From: a virus
Virus record (IMG/VR): IMGVR_UViG_3300042301_001415
Span: 1 to 48,688 of that record
Direction: 5' to 3' (one strand)
Length of the DNA: 48,688 bases
Below the pieces are notes generated by a model that saw only the letters and a list, made by a program, of their open reading frames with translations, was not told where the DNA came from and ran no database searches. Positions 34,672-43,790 of this stretch are shown here, piece after piece. How positions within the stretch are numbered: the first letter of the stretch is position 1; the number at the start of each line of letters is the position of its first letter. A program made the translations under genes and the position numbers.

Positions 34672-35049
34672 ATGAATAATGAAAAACCACGCTTCCCTGG
34701 TCAGATTGGTGACTCAAAGGTAACAGTAATTGACAAACAGTATGATTGGGGCATCTATGTTTGGATTAAAGAAAACGGAAAGCCCTTCACTGACGGTCAG
34801 GGTAACGTCCTAAACATCCCTTCACACCGTGGAGATGTCATTCAAATGGAAAAGTTAAAGAGAGAAGCCTCTGGCCTTGGGCAGCCAAATGGTCGCCCAG
34901 AGTTTTATCCAGGCATGGCAAGAATTTCAGAAGAAGAGTATTCTGAGCAAGTAGACAGAATGAAGCAGGGACTTATCCCAAACCTTAACGATCTAGGTGC
35001 TGTGCAGGCAGCGAAAGATACTATCGCTATGTATGGAGATGAAGAATAA
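34672..35049 (+). CDS. hypothetical protein before portal, 125 aa, leaderless
   Basis: Starts MNNEKPRFPGQIGDSKVTVI, with YDWGIYVW strand and a helical C-terminus. A TTG two codons upstream is in frame but would lie upstream of the predicted transcript start. Coupled to the portal by TAATG. Confidence 0.75.
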   Translation: MNNEKPRFPGQIGDSKVTVIDKQYDWGIYVWIKENGKPFTDGQGNVLNIPSHRGDVIQMEKLKREASGLGQPNGRPEFYPGMARISEEEYSEQVDRMKQGLIPNLNDLGAVQAAKDTIAMYGDEE

Positions 35050-36692
35050 TGTCAGAGCAATACATCCGTGACCTAGGACTTGACGAACTGCAAAAGCAGG
35101 ATGACACCTTTAAGGCACAAGACCCATTTAATCGTTCTTGGGACGAACTAAAAAACTTCTCTGGTATTGAGAAAAACTTTAAGCGTAGAACAGACAGAAT
35201 TGAAAAACTTAACAATGACCCAGTTGTAGAATCAACCCTGCAATATAACAATGTTGACGTAATGTCTCAGGGATACCAGGATAGTGCTCTTGCTGTAAGG
35301 GGCGGTATTAACGGAGCCTCATCTAAGGAGATCAATCCTGGAAGAGTATACCGTAATGGCTATGGTCTATTTGACGTAATCACTCCACCATGGAACTTGT
35401 ATGAATTGTCAAACTACTACGACAGATCTTTTGCAAACCACGCAGCCATTGATGCCAAGGTAGAGAATATCGTTGGACTAGGTTACGAAATGCAAGCCAC
35501 ACAGAGAGTACTCATGGCACTTGAGGCATCTGATAATGTGTCTGCAACAGAAAAGGCACGTAAGCGTATTGAACGTGCTAAGGTAGAAGTTAACGAATGG
35601 TTTGAGTCGCTAAACTCAGATGAGTCAATGACATCTACGTTTATGAAGGTTTGGACAGACTACGAGTCAACTGGAAACGGATACCTTGAAATCGGTAGAA
35701 CCGTAAACGGAGAGATTGGTTATGTGGGACACATTCCTGCAACCACAATGCGAGTCCGTCGCCTTCGTGATGGATACATTCAGATTATTGGTAACAAGGT
35801 TGTTTACTTTAGAAACTTTGGGGCAAAGAACGTTAACCCAATTACAAGCGACCCAAGACCAAACGAAATTATTCACATCAAACAGTATTCGCCGTTGAAC
35901 TCTTTCTATGGTGTCCCAGACATCCTTGCTGCCATTGGAGCATTGCAGGGAGATCTTCTCGCATCGCAATACAACATTGACTACTTTACGAACAAGGGTG
36001 TGCCTCGTTACATCGTAACTCTTAAGGGTGCAAAACTTTCAGAAGAGGCAGAAGACAAGATGTTCCGCTTCCTTCAAACAAGCCTAAAGGGTCAGAACCA
36101 CAGAACCCTATATATTCCACTTCCAGCAGACTCAGACACCAACAAGGTAGAGTTCAAGATGGAAGCAGTTGAGAGTGGTACACAGGAAGCCTCGTTCAAT
36201 GAATACAGGATTAGAAACCGTGATGATATTCTTGTTGCTCACCAGGTCCCTCTGTCAAAAATCGGTGGTGGAGATTCTGCTCAAATTGCTGCAGCACTTT
36301 CACAAGACCGCACCTTTAAAGAGCAGGTAGCAAGACCAGCCCAACGTAACTTTGAAAAGGTCATTAACAAGATCATAAAGGAAAAGACAGATATCGTTGA
36401 ACTCAAGTTTAAGGAACTAACCCTAACAGACGAGATTGCACAATCTCAGATTATTGAGCGTTATGTTCGTAATCAGGTTATGACCAGAAACGAAGCAAGA
36501 GAGAGCCTAGGCCTTCCTCAGATGGAAGAGGCAGACGACTTTCTTGAACTGAACGCAAGGCAGGCAGCAGATGCCACAGCCAATACAGGACAGACTCGTG
36601 AGCGAGATGCAGAAAGAAGTTCAAATTCTTCGGACAATACTGCAACCGTTTCTGGAAGAAATCCAAAAGGTGAAGGACGCTCTGTTCAATAA
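35049..36692 (+). CDS. portal protein
   Basis: 547 aa, PBSX/SPP1-like portal: YDRSFANHAAIDAKVENIVG wing helix, NGYLEIGRT, IIHIKQYSPLNSFYGVPDIL, ALQGDLLASQYNIDYFTNKG and a Gly-rich disordered end. Forms the dodecameric vertex for DNA passage. No terminase gene precedes it. Confidence 0.92.
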   Translation: MSEQYIRDLGLDELQKQDDTFKAQDPFNRSWDELKNFSGIEKNFKRRTDRIEKLNNDPVVESTLQYNNVDVMSQGYQDSALAVRGGINGASSKEINPGRVYRNGYGLFDVITPPWNLYELSNYYDRSFANHAAIDAKVENIVGLGYEMQATQRVLMALEASDNVSATEKARKRIERAKVEVNEWFESLNSDESMTSTFMKVWTDYESTGNGYLEIGRTVNGEIGYVGHIPATTMRVRRLRDGYIQIIGNKVVYFRNFGAKNVNPITSDPRPNEIIHIKQYSPLNSFYGVPDILAAIGALQGDLLASQYNIDYFTNKGVPRYIVTLKGAKLSEEAEDKMFRFLQTSLKGQNHRTLYIPLPADSDTNKVEFKMEAVESGTQEASFNEYRIRNRDDILVAHQVPLSKIGGGDSAQIAAALSQDRTFKEQVARPAQRNFEKVINKIIKEKTDIVELKFKELTLTDEIAQSQIIERYVRNQVMTRNEARESLGLPQMEEADDFLELNARQAADATANTGQTRERDAERSSNSSDNTATVSGRNPKGEGRSVQ

Positions 36693-36698
36693 ATATGT

Positions 36699-36704
36699 TA
36701 CAAT
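36699..36704 (+). promoter_or_regulatory. extended -10 (TGT-TACAAT)
   Basis: Upstream of a second -10 at 36730. Confidence 0.45.
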
Positions 36705-36729
36705 AGAGTAACAAAGTTTAAAAAGGGCT

Positions 36730-36735
36730 TATAAT
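36730..36735 (+). promoter_or_regulatory. -10 element TATAAT
   Basis: 9 nt before the protease ATG, no SD. Confidence 0.55.
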
Positions 36736-36744
36736 TATACTACT

Positions 36745-38082
36745 ATGACTATTTCAAAAGTACATTGGGACACCGAAGGCGAGAACGTTCGCCTATCAAT
36801 GCCGTTCAGCAAAGTGGACAAGGAACGAAGAATCGTTTCTGGATTTGCCACTCTTGACAACGTAGATCGTCAATCAGACATCGTAACGGCAGAGGCTTCT
36901 GTAAAGGCCTTTTCAAAGTTCCGTGGGAACATCCGTGAAATGCACCAGCCACTAGCAGTAGGCAAGATGGTATCGTTCAAAGAAGATAAGTATTTTGACC
37001 CAGAGTCAAAGAAGTTTTATTCTGGCGTTTACGTATCTGCATACGTTTCAAAGGGAGCACAGGACACCTGGGAAAAGGTTCTAGATGGAACACTCTCAGG
37101 TTTTTCTATTGGCGGTAGAATGAACAAGTACGAAGATGCGTACGACGAAAAGATGGATGCCCCTATCCGTATTATTAAGGAGTATGACCTGATGGAACTT
37201 TCTCTAGTAGATACTCCAGCAAATCAATTTGCAAATATTCTTTCAGTTCAAAAAGTAGATGGTGTTGATACCATTAAGGGTGAATCAATCAATGTAGAGA
37301 TTGAGAATGTATTCTGGGATCCAGAATCTGGGATCGTAAAGATTTCAGAAAACGAAACTGAGGTTAGCCCAGCCACAGGAAACCAGATGCAAAATATAGG
37401 TTTTGTCGAAAAATCAGATAATGAAAAGATGGACATGATAAAGTTCTTAGTTGATAGTGCTAAAGGCATTAATACTAAGATGAATAAGGAGGCTAGTCCT
37501 ATGAATGAAACAACAACCGAAGTAGCAGTTGAAGAAACTGTTGCAGTTGAAGAAGCACAGGTCGCTCCAGAGGCAGATGCTGTCATCGAAACTGACGTAG
37601 AAAAGTCAGCAAACTACATGGATGAAGAAGAAAAGTCCATGAAGGAAAAGATGGAAGACGAAGAAGAAGAAATGAAGACTGAGAAATCAGACGACATGGA
37701 AGACGAAGAGTCGGAAGACAACAAAGGATACAAGAAATCTGAAGTTGCCGAAGAGGTATCAAAAGCAGATGCTGTTGCTGAATCAGTAACAGAAATCAAG
37801 AACACTCTAACATCAGCCTTTAGCGATCTAACATCAACTATTAAGTTCCTACAGGAGCAAGTTGATGCACTAAGTAAGTCTGTAGATTCAGTAAAAAATG
37901 AGGTAACTGAGTCAAAGCAGATTTTTAACGAGTTTGGAAAGAGAGTTGACGCTGTTGAGGCTGACACTGCTTTCCGCAAGTCTGGCGATCTAGGCGAGAT
38001 CGTACAGGAAAGCGAACCAGAACAGGTTCGTAAATCCCTATGGGACGGACGTTTCCTCAAAACTGCCGATCTATTTAGATAA
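36745..38082 (+). CDS. XkdF-like capsid maturation protease fused to scaffold domain, 445 aa
   Basis: Residues 1-170 form the XkdF/prohead protease domain: His67 (EMHQPLAVGK), Ser121 (GFSIGGR) and ELSLVDTPAN. The C-terminal 195 residues are acidic coiled coil (EEEKSMKEKMEDEEEEMKTE, TSTIKFLQEQVDALSKSVDS), i.e. scaffold. Protease cleaves scaffold and MCP arm in capsid maturation in related systems. Confidence 0.88.
   Translation: MTISKVHWDTEGENVRLSMPFSKVDKERRIVSGFATLDNVDRQSDIVTAEASVKAFSKFRGNIREMHQPLAVGKMVSFKEDKYFDPESKKFYSGVYVSAYVSKGAQDTWEKVLDGTLSGFSIGGRMNKYEDAYDEKMDAPIRIIKEYDLMELSLVDTPANQFANILSVQKVDGVDTIKGESINVEIENVFWDPESGIVKISENETEVSPATGNQMQNIGFVEKSDNEKMDMIKFLVDSAKGINTKMNKEASPMNETTTEVAVEETVAVEEAQVAPEADAVIETDVEKSANYMDEEEKSMKEKMEDEEEEMKTEKSDDMEDEESEDNKGYKKSEVAEEVSKADAVAESVTEIKNTLTSAFSDLTSTIKFLQEQVDALSKSVDSVKNEVTESKQIFNEFGKRVDAVEADTAFRKSGDLGEIVQESEPEQVRKSLWDGRFLKTADLFR
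37501..38082 (+). CDS. nested scaffold protein, internal start, 193 aa
   Basis: In-frame ATG at 37501 has a perfect TAAGGAGG 8 nt upstream inside the protease gene, the strongest SD in the neighbourhood. Product MNETTTEVAVEETVAVEEAQ... is only the acidic coiled coil, like lambda Nu3 inside C. Confidence 0.68.
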   Translation: MNETTTEVAVEETVAVEEAQVAPEADAVIETDVEKSANYMDEEEKSMKEKMEDEEEEMKTEKSDDMEDEESEDNKGYKKSEVAEEVSKADAVAESVTEIKNTLTSAFSDLTSTIKFLQEQVDALSKSVDSVKNEVTESKQIFNEFGKRVDAVEADTAFRKSGDLGEIVQESEPEQVRKSLWDGRFLKTADLFR

Positions 38083-38117
38083 CAAAAAAACAAAAAATCA
38101 CTCAGGAGGTGAACAAT

Positions 38118-39266
38118 ATGTCGGAAGAAATTATTAAAAATCAGCCAGGAACTAGCGGCAATCTCGGCGGAACCGCTCCAGGTCTATACCAGGGGCAAGG
38201 TGCATTTGCATCAGGTTCTGACGCAGCAGACAACATTCCAGGTAACTACACAGATGGCGGTGCAATTGGAAACATTCCAACAGCACTGACAGGTGTGACA
38301 AACGGTGCAAACGCTGTCAATCCTTCGGGAGAAGCAGGGAGCGGTATCCTTCGTCCAGAACAGGCAAGACGTTTCATTGATTACGTATGGGATGCTACTG
38401 TACTCGCCAAGGATGGTCGCCGTGTGACCATGAGAGCAAACACTATGGAACTTGAAAAAGTTAACGTAGGTGAGCGTGTAATCCGTTCTGCAACACAGGC
38501 AATTGGTGACTACACCAACGCAGGTGCTGCATTCACAAAGGTAGAACTTACCACCAAGAAGATCCGTCTTGACTGGGAAGTATCTGCTGAAGCACTAGAA
38601 GATGGTATTGAAGGTGGTGCTCTAGAGGACCACCTAGTACGTCTAATGACAAATGCATTCGCAAATGACATTGAGGACCTTGCAATCAACGGTACTGGAG
38701 ACAGTGGCGATGGTGCATTCCTTGGTATCATGGAAGGCTTTGTTAACAAGACCAAGGAGAACGGCGATGCTCACGAATCAGTTGTAACTGTTTCAGGCAA
38801 CGCATGGACTCCAGAAGTTATGCAAGACATTATCTTGGCTATGCCACGTAAGTACCGTGCCCTTAAGAGCAATCTTAAGTTCTACGCAGGTACTGACGCA
38901 TTCCAGGGTATTATCAAGAATAACGGTACACTTGCAGACGCAATCGCAGAAGCATTTGCTGGTACTCCAGCAGGTACTCCAGCAAACCGTCAGGCATACC
39001 TAGATGGTGCAGGTCAGACATTCGGTGGAGCACGTACTACTCGTGTTCTAGGAATTGACGTGCAGGAAGTTCCATACTACCCTGCAGGTTACGTTGACCT
39101 AACATTCCCTCAGAACCGTATCTGGGGTTTCCAGCGAGACATCACTGTAAACCGTGAATACAAGCCAAAGAAGGACACAATTGAATACACAGTATTCGTT
39201 CGTTTTGGTGTTCAGTGGGAAGAAGAGGATGCAGTTGCATTCGCAGACGCTGGTGCAGACTCATAG
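38118..39266 (+). CDS. major capsid protein, HK97 fold
   Basis: 382 aa; N-terminal Gly-rich part (to about 70), ILRPEQARRFIDYVWDATVL, then EVSAEALEDG...DHLVRLMTNA (spine helix) and IWGFQRDITVNREYKPKKDT (P-domain). Typical capsid order after protease. ATG at 38118 preferred over GTG at 38109, which is too near GGAGG. Codons strongly biased, fitting a highly expressed gene. Confidence 0.93.
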   Translation: MSEEIIKNQPGTSGNLGGTAPGLYQGQGAFASGSDAADNIPGNYTDGGAIGNIPTALTGVTNGANAVNPSGEAGSGILRPEQARRFIDYVWDATVLAKDGRRVTMRANTMELEKVNVGERVIRSATQAIGDYTNAGAAFTKVELTTKKIRLDWEVSAEALEDGIEGGALEDHLVRLMTNAFANDIEDLAINGTGDSGDGAFLGIMEGFVNKTKENGDAHESVVTVSGNAWTPEVMQDIILAMPRKYRALKSNLKFYAGTDAFQGIIKNNGTLADAIAEAFAGTPAGTPANRQAYLDGAGQTFGGARTTRVLGIDVQEVPYYPAGYVDLTFPQNRIWGFQRDITVNREYKPKKDTIEYTVFVRFGVQWEEEDAVAFADAGADS

Positions 39267-39284
39267 TCTGTAACTACCACTTAA

Positions 39285-39317
39285 GAGGGGGTGGGGCTTA
39301 GGCCCTGCCCCCTTTTT
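39285..39317 (+). terminator. intrinsic terminator
   Basis: GGGGGTGGGG...CCCTGCCCCC stem and TTTTT after the capsid gene. Confidence 0.85.
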
Positions 39318-39329
39318 ATTTTATTCTGC

Positions 39330-39335
39330 TATAAT
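39330..39335 (+). promoter_or_regulatory. extended -10 (TGC-TATAAT)
   Basis: Restarts transcription after the capsid terminator; AGGAGG leader. Confidence 0.65.
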
Positions 39336-39354
39336 TGTAATTTAGGAGGTCATT

Positions 39355-39723
39355 ATGTCAAATGAACTATTTAACGAAGAAGAAGAGTTTCTAGCCCTTC
39401 TTGAAGAAGAGGCAGCAGAACTAGCAGCAAAGACTGACGAAGATGTTTTGGAAACTGTTTCTGAAGAGGTAGAAGAACCAGCCGTTGTAAAAGAAGAGGT
39501 TCTAGAAGTAGAAGACAAGCCAGCAAAGACACCAAAAGTAGAGAAGAAGCCAACAGAAAAGACTGTAGCACTACTATCTACAAGAAGCGTTAGTTGGAAT
39601 GGCGTAGGCAAGGTAGAGGTTGGTTACAACATCGTTACCGAAGAACAAGCAGAAAAGTGGCTTACTCGTAACCACATTACAGTAGCAACTCCAGAGGATG
39701 TAGCCAAGGGGTACGGCCTGTAA
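39355..39723 (+). CDS. acidic head-associated protein, 122 aa
   Basis: Glu-rich helical N-terminus (EEEEFLALLEEEAAELAAKT), Pro/Lys linker, then a compact C-terminal domain (VEVGYNIVTEEQAEKWLTRN) like small head proteins carried after the capsid gene. Precise role unknown. Confidence 0.78.
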   Translation: MSNELFNEEEEFLALLEEEAAELAAKTDEDVLETVSEEVEEPAVVKEEVLEVEDKPAKTPKVEKKPTEKTVALLSTRSVSWNGVGKVEVGYNIVTEEQAEKWLTRNHITVATPEDVAKGYGL

Positions 39724-40635
39724 ATGGAGATATTGAGAATTGCTGAGAACATTACTTCAGAAGGTATTGCGGTAACTATTCAGGTTCCTGGGTCTCACCC
39801 AGAATCAGACCACATTCTTTCTATCATGGATCTCAGCGATCTCTCTATCTCAGAAACAACTGTAGAAACATCTGGGGGAGAAGACCTAACCTTCCACCTT
39901 GACAAGAACTTTGATAGTGAATACGAGGTAGAACTTTTTCTAGATGATGAAGTTATATTCTCAGAAACCTATACAGTAGTAAGACCATATGTGAACCCAA
40001 ACACACTTGGAACTACTGCTTCAGAAATCACGGAATACACAAAATTGGAAAGAATTGCAAGAGCAATTATAGACTCAGTAATGGACAACGTTGACTTCTA
40101 CAATAGGAAAAGCATCTACGAGGTAACAGGAAACGGCCTAGACCTTATGCCTGTATGGAAAGACACAAATGCTGTTTTGAGAATATATGAAAACAATGAG
40201 ATTGTTTATGACATAACAAACGAAAACAATGTGTTTACCTATGGTGTAACAAAAGACAAGACTGCTATCTATAAGTTGTCAACCGAATTAGAAAATGTCA
40301 TAGATACGTTTGGTGCTTATCTCCCACTATCACCAACAGACTACGCATATCTTAATACAAGATACGGTAACTTTAAAATAGGAAGCGATTTTGCATTCAT
40401 TCTTGACTGTGGATATAAAAGACTCCCAACCCCAATTGTAGATGCAGCGACAATGCTCATAGATGACTTAAAATGTGGAAGATTAGACTATTACAAAAAG
40501 TTTGTAACTTCATATAACACCGATCAGTACAGAATTCAGTTTGACAAAAAGATGCTAGAGGGAACAGGTAATTTGGTTGTAGATAAGATACTTGATAAGT
40601 ATACTAAGTCTATTACTAGAGTTGGGGTGCTGTAA
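39724..40635 (+). CDS. putative head-tail connector, 303 aa
   Basis: N-terminal beta domain (res 1-90), then a helical connector-type region (TEYTKLERIARAIIDSVMDN ... TPIVDAATMLIDDLKCGRLD). Position right after capsid genes indicates an adaptor (gp6-like). ATG directly abuts the previous stop. Confidence 0.7.
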   Translation: MEILRIAENITSEGIAVTIQVPGSHPESDHILSIMDLSDLSISETTVETSGGEDLTFHLDKNFDSEYEVELFLDDEVIFSETYTVVRPYVNPNTLGTTASEITEYTKLERIARAIIDSVMDNVDFYNRKSIYEVTGNGLDLMPVWKDTNAVLRIYENNEIVYDITNENNVFTYGVTKDKTAIYKLSTELENVIDTFGAYLPLSPTDYAYLNTRYGNFKIGSDFAFILDCGYKRLPTPIVDAATMLIDDLKCGRLDYYKKFVTSYNTDQYRIQFDKKMLEGTGNLVVDKILDKYTKSITRVGVL

Positions 40636-40636
40636 A

Positions 40637-41086
40637 ATGGCTACCTGCGAAACTACTGATTTTACCTTTCCACTTCTTGCAGATATTTTCTACCCTATAG
40701 TTGAGCAAACCTCACTGGGCAGCATTAAAAAGCAATGGGTTCACGACAAGACTTTGGCTTGTAGCCTTACCACAGCAGGCTCGGCATTCGGAGAAGACGT
40801 AAAGCCAAATGTAAACATTACAAAAGAACTATTGCTTCTAGGTAGAATTAGATCAGATATTCGTATATCAAGTTCAAGCAACAGGAATGCCATAACAAAC
40901 ATCCTAATAACCAACATCAAAGATGTTAACGGAAATGAGATTTATGTAGAAACTTCTGGACCAAGATCTGGAAAGTCTACTCTATTTGAAGTTGCAACAA
41001 ACGAGCCATTTATCAACCCATTTGGCTCTGTAGAATACTACAAGGTAGTTCTGAGAAGATCAGAAAACCAGGGGACTGACGTATAA
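40637..41086 (+). CDS. putative head-closure/stopper protein, 149 aa
   Basis: MATCETTDFTFPLLADIFYP then a beta barrel (IRSDIRISSSSNRNAITNIL ... ITNIKDVNG). Start at 40637 fits the spacing; an upstream frame extension overlaps the 303-aa gene. Confidence 0.7.
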   Translation: MATCETTDFTFPLLADIFYPIVEQTSLGSIKKQWVHDKTLACSLTTAGSAFGEDVKPNVNITKELLLLGRIRSDIRISSSSNRNAITNILITNIKDVNGNEIYVETSGPRSGKSTLFEVATNEPFINPFGSVEYYKVVLRRSENQGTDV

Positions 41087-41751
41087 TGCTAACAATGACA
41101 ACCGATCTAAAAGGCTTTAACAGAGATATGAGTTCTATTATGGCATATGCCAATGGATTTCTAGAGGGAGCAGAAAGGGCAAAGCCTGTACTGCTTGCAC
41201 TCTTTGGAGAAAGATTTTCTAAGATGCTAAGAGAATTTGTTGACTCTAACGCTAGAGTAAATCCAGAATCACTTCACCACGTATATGAGTGGCACAAGAC
41301 TGGAAGCCCAGAGGCAAGGCTATTTGACATTGACTATATTGTGACCAACGGAGGTCTGTCAATATCTTCATCATTTACACAGTCTAGAAGCATAAAGGCT
41401 GGATCAAAGGTTCCTTTCTACGACAAGGCCAGAATTATGGAAGAGGGAACTCCAGTAACAATTGTTCCCAGAACCAAACTAGTCTTTGACGTAAACGGAG
41501 AAACCGTATTTACTCCAAACGCAGTTACCGTTCAAAACCCAGGTGGTCAAACACAGGGAGAATATGAAAGAGTTTTTAATCTATTTTTTAATGTATACTT
41601 GAGACAATCAGTATTAAATCAGACTGGAATCTTTGGCAAGTTAAATCAGGTTAATGAGTTCGATGCCAAGTTCCCATCTGCTAAACGTGGCGGTAGGGCA
41701 CTAGGACTAGCCACAGGATACCAATGGATTCTGAAAGCAGGTAAAGACTAA
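41086..41751 (+). CDS. putative neck protein, 221 aa
   Basis: MLTMTTDLKGFNRDMSSIMA, then YEWHKTGSPEARLFDIDYIV: a gp10-like neck/tail-joining pattern by position, beta rich with PGGQTQGEYERVFNLFF. TAATG on both sides. Confidence 0.7.
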   Translation: MLTMTTDLKGFNRDMSSIMAYANGFLEGAERAKPVLLALFGERFSKMLREFVDSNARVNPESLHHVYEWHKTGSPEARLFDIDYIVTNGGLSISSSFTQSRSIKAGSKVPFYDKARIMEEGTPVTIVPRTKLVFDVNGETVFTPNAVTVQNPGGQTQGEYERVFNLFFNVYLRQSVLNQTGIFGKLNQVNEFDAKFPSAKRGGRALGLATGYQWILKAGKD

Positions 41752-42281
41752 TGGCAATGTCATACCCACCAATTTTTATTAACAAGTATTTGGCTGAAAA
41801 CATCTCAGAGCAGTTTGACGGAAATTTCACCTTGCCATTCTTCCCTTCGCTACCTACTGACATTGACGCTTTAACAGAGACATTTCCACTAAGTAACGGA
41901 ACCTTTGCAGTCTATGACAGAATGTTTAAGTATCGCAGAAGTCCATTTCCACACATTAAAACAGAGCAATTGCTCTATTACTTTTACAAGATGCAGGGGG
42001 ACTCGGAACTTATGGTAGAGGTTTCTCAAAAAGCATATGACCTGCTAGATCGGGAAGACGAATCAGCCCAGGAACTTAACGAGTGGATAAGGTCTTTGCC
42101 AAGAAACCCTAATGGAACTATTTCTTTTGGTAATGATCCGACAGAGTTTTACCCTGTATTTTTCCACAAGATGAAGATGTACCAACTAGAAGAAACCAGG
42201 GATATTATAGACTTTGGCACAGCAAGAACCTACGCTGGTAACAAGATAATCGTTGATTACGACTATCACCAAATTGTTTAA
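41751..42281 (+). CDS. putative tail terminator, 176 aa
   Basis: PPIFINKYLAENISEQFDGN ... YDRMFKYRRSPFPHIKTEQL; located directly before the major tail protein, the usual tail-terminator slot. Confidence 0.65.
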   Translation: MAMSYPPIFINKYLAENISEQFDGNFTLPFFPSLPTDIDALTETFPLSNGTFAVYDRMFKYRRSPFPHIKTEQLLYYFYKMQGDSELMVEVSQKAYDLLDREDESAQELNEWIRSLPRNPNGTISFGNDPTEFYPVFFHKMKMYQLEETRDIIDFGTARTYAGNKIIVDYDYHQIV

Positions 42282-42290
42282 AAAGGCTGG

Positions 42291-42296
42291 TATACT
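42291..42296 (+). promoter_or_regulatory. extended -10 (TGG-TATACT)
   Basis: Drives the major tail protein gene, leader of about 50 nt. Confidence 0.6.
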
Positions 42297-42351
42297 TGGT
42301 CTTGAGGAAACACGCCCCACAATTCCATAACGAAATAAGAGGTGAAAAATT

Positions 42352-43020
42352 ATGGCATACAGCAGAGGTAGCAATACCAACATTATCGTTGGTGCAGCAG
42401 CACTCTTCGTCTACAAGGATGGAGAACTAACTGACACCGACCTACCAGCATATGTTGATGGCAAGTCATTCCGTGACTCATTGTCTGGATTTTCTGGACA
42501 GCAATCAGCAGATGCAACAAAGGCAGCAAACTTCAAGAACGTAGGTTACACCAGCAATGGTCTAGAACTACAGTTCCAGCCTGACTTCGGAGAAGTACAG
42601 GTTGACCAACTACTTGACGTTGCTAAGTTGTACAAGCAGGGAATGCAGGTTAACCTGAACACATCATTCGCTGAAGCAACTCTAGAGAACCTTCTTTACG
42701 CAACTGCAGGTACAGAAACTGACTGGGACAACGGCGACACCGACCCAGACCTATCAGTTTTGAACTTGTCAGCAGGTAACTTGGGTGAATGCCCAATCGA
42801 ACGAGGAATCGTTGCGGTTGGTCCAGGAACAGGTGACTGTTCTCCAGAAGAGCAAATCGAACGTATCTACGTTGGTTACCGTGCACTCTCAATTGAGAAT
42901 GTTACAGTATCAGCAAAGCGTGACGAGGCAACAATGTTTGAAGTATCATTTAGAATGCTTCCAAACAACGATGCATCGTACGGTAAGATCATCGACCGCA
43001 CCATTCCAGCAGCATCTTAA
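42352..43020 (+). CDS. major tail protein
   Basis: 222 aa; MAYSRGSNTNIIVGAAALFV, KDGELTDTDLPAYVDGKSFR, then ...VGYTSNGLELQFQPDFGEVQ VDQLLDVAK and a final FEVSFRMLPN strand, typical of tube proteins. AGAGGTGAAAAATT SD, capsid-like codon bias. Followed by a terminator. Confidence 0.85.
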   Translation: MAYSRGSNTNIIVGAAALFVYKDGELTDTDLPAYVDGKSFRDSLSGFSGQQSADATKAANFKNVGYTSNGLELQFQPDFGEVQVDQLLDVAKLYKQGMQVNLNTSFAEATLENLLYATAGTETDWDNGDTDPDLSVLNLSAGNLGECPIERGIVAVGPGTGDCSPEEQIERIYVGYRALSIENVTVSAKRDEATMFEVSFRMLPNNDASYGKIIDRTIPAAS

Positions 43021-43036
43021 TAACTTAATATAGGGG

Positions 43037-43070
43037 AAAGCCGTCTAGTTCACACTAGGCGGTTTTCTTT
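43037..43070 (+). terminator. intrinsic terminator
   Basis: AAGCCG(T)CTAG/CTAG(G)CGGTT stem plus TTTTCTTTTT after the major tail gene. Confidence 0.88.
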
Positions 43071-43074
43071 TTGG

Positions 43075-43080
43075 TACAAT
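43075..43080 (+). promoter_or_regulatory. extended -10 (TGG-TACAAT)
   Basis: 6 nt before the ATG at 43087. Confidence 0.62.
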
Positions 43081-43086
43081 AGATAC

Positions 43087-43770
43087 ATGGCAAGTAAAAT
43101 ATATAATTCGGCAATGATATTCACCATCCACGGTGAACCGATATACATCACTCCACTCAAGATAAAATATCTTAGATTGTTTATGGATGAGTTTCAAAAC
43201 GTGCGTGAATCTATTGACAACTCAGACGCATTTGAGTTTGTATCTAGATGTGCCCTGATAGCCATGATGCAATACCAGCCAGAAATAAAGACAGTAAGCC
43301 AGATAGAAGACTTGTTCGATCTGCCAACACTTTACAAGGTTCTTGAAATTGCTGGAGGTATTAGTATGAAGGCACCAGAAGAGGCAGGAGAGAGCCTACC
43401 AGAGCAGGCTAATCACGATGAGAATAACTCTTGGGAAAAGATAGACCTAGCAAAACTGGAGTCTGAAGTATTCTTGCTGGGTATCTGGAAAGACTATGAA
43501 GAACTAGAATCCTCGCTATCAATGCCAGAACTATCAGAGACCCTGAACGCCAAAAGAGAAGACATATATAATCAAAGAAAGTTTATGGCAGCCTTAAAGG
43601 GCATTGATATGGAAAGCGAACAAAAGAAACAGGAAGATCCTTGGGAAAAACTTAAAAACAAGGTGTTCAATAAAGGTGGAGACCCCAATGATGTTACATC
43701 TCTCCGAGGACAAAAAGCAGCAAAGGCTGGATTTGGAATCGGCATGGGCCTATCCTATGAAAAGGTTTGA
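43087..43770 (+). CDS. tail assembly chaperone, long form, 227 aa, leaderless
   Basis: N-terminal ~100 aa (PLKIKYLRLFMDEFQNVRES ... DLFDLPTLYKVLEIAGGIS) is homologous to the 106-aa protein downstream; residues 105-227 add a charged extension (gpT-like). In most siphophages this long form arises by -1 frameshift; here it is an ordinary frame with its own promoter. Confidence 0.82.
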   Translation: MASKIYNSAMIFTIHGEPIYITPLKIKYLRLFMDEFQNVRESIDNSDAFEFVSRCALIAMMQYQPEIKTVSQIEDLFDLPTLYKVLEIAGGISMKAPEEAGESLPEQANHDENNSWEKIDLAKLESEVFLLGIWKDYEELESSLSMPELSETLNAKREDIYNQRKFMAALKGIDMESEQKKQEDPWEKLKNKVFNKGGDPNDVTSLRGQKAAKAGFGIGMGLSYEKV

Positions 43771-43790
43771 CCAATCTAATTCGTTTATGC

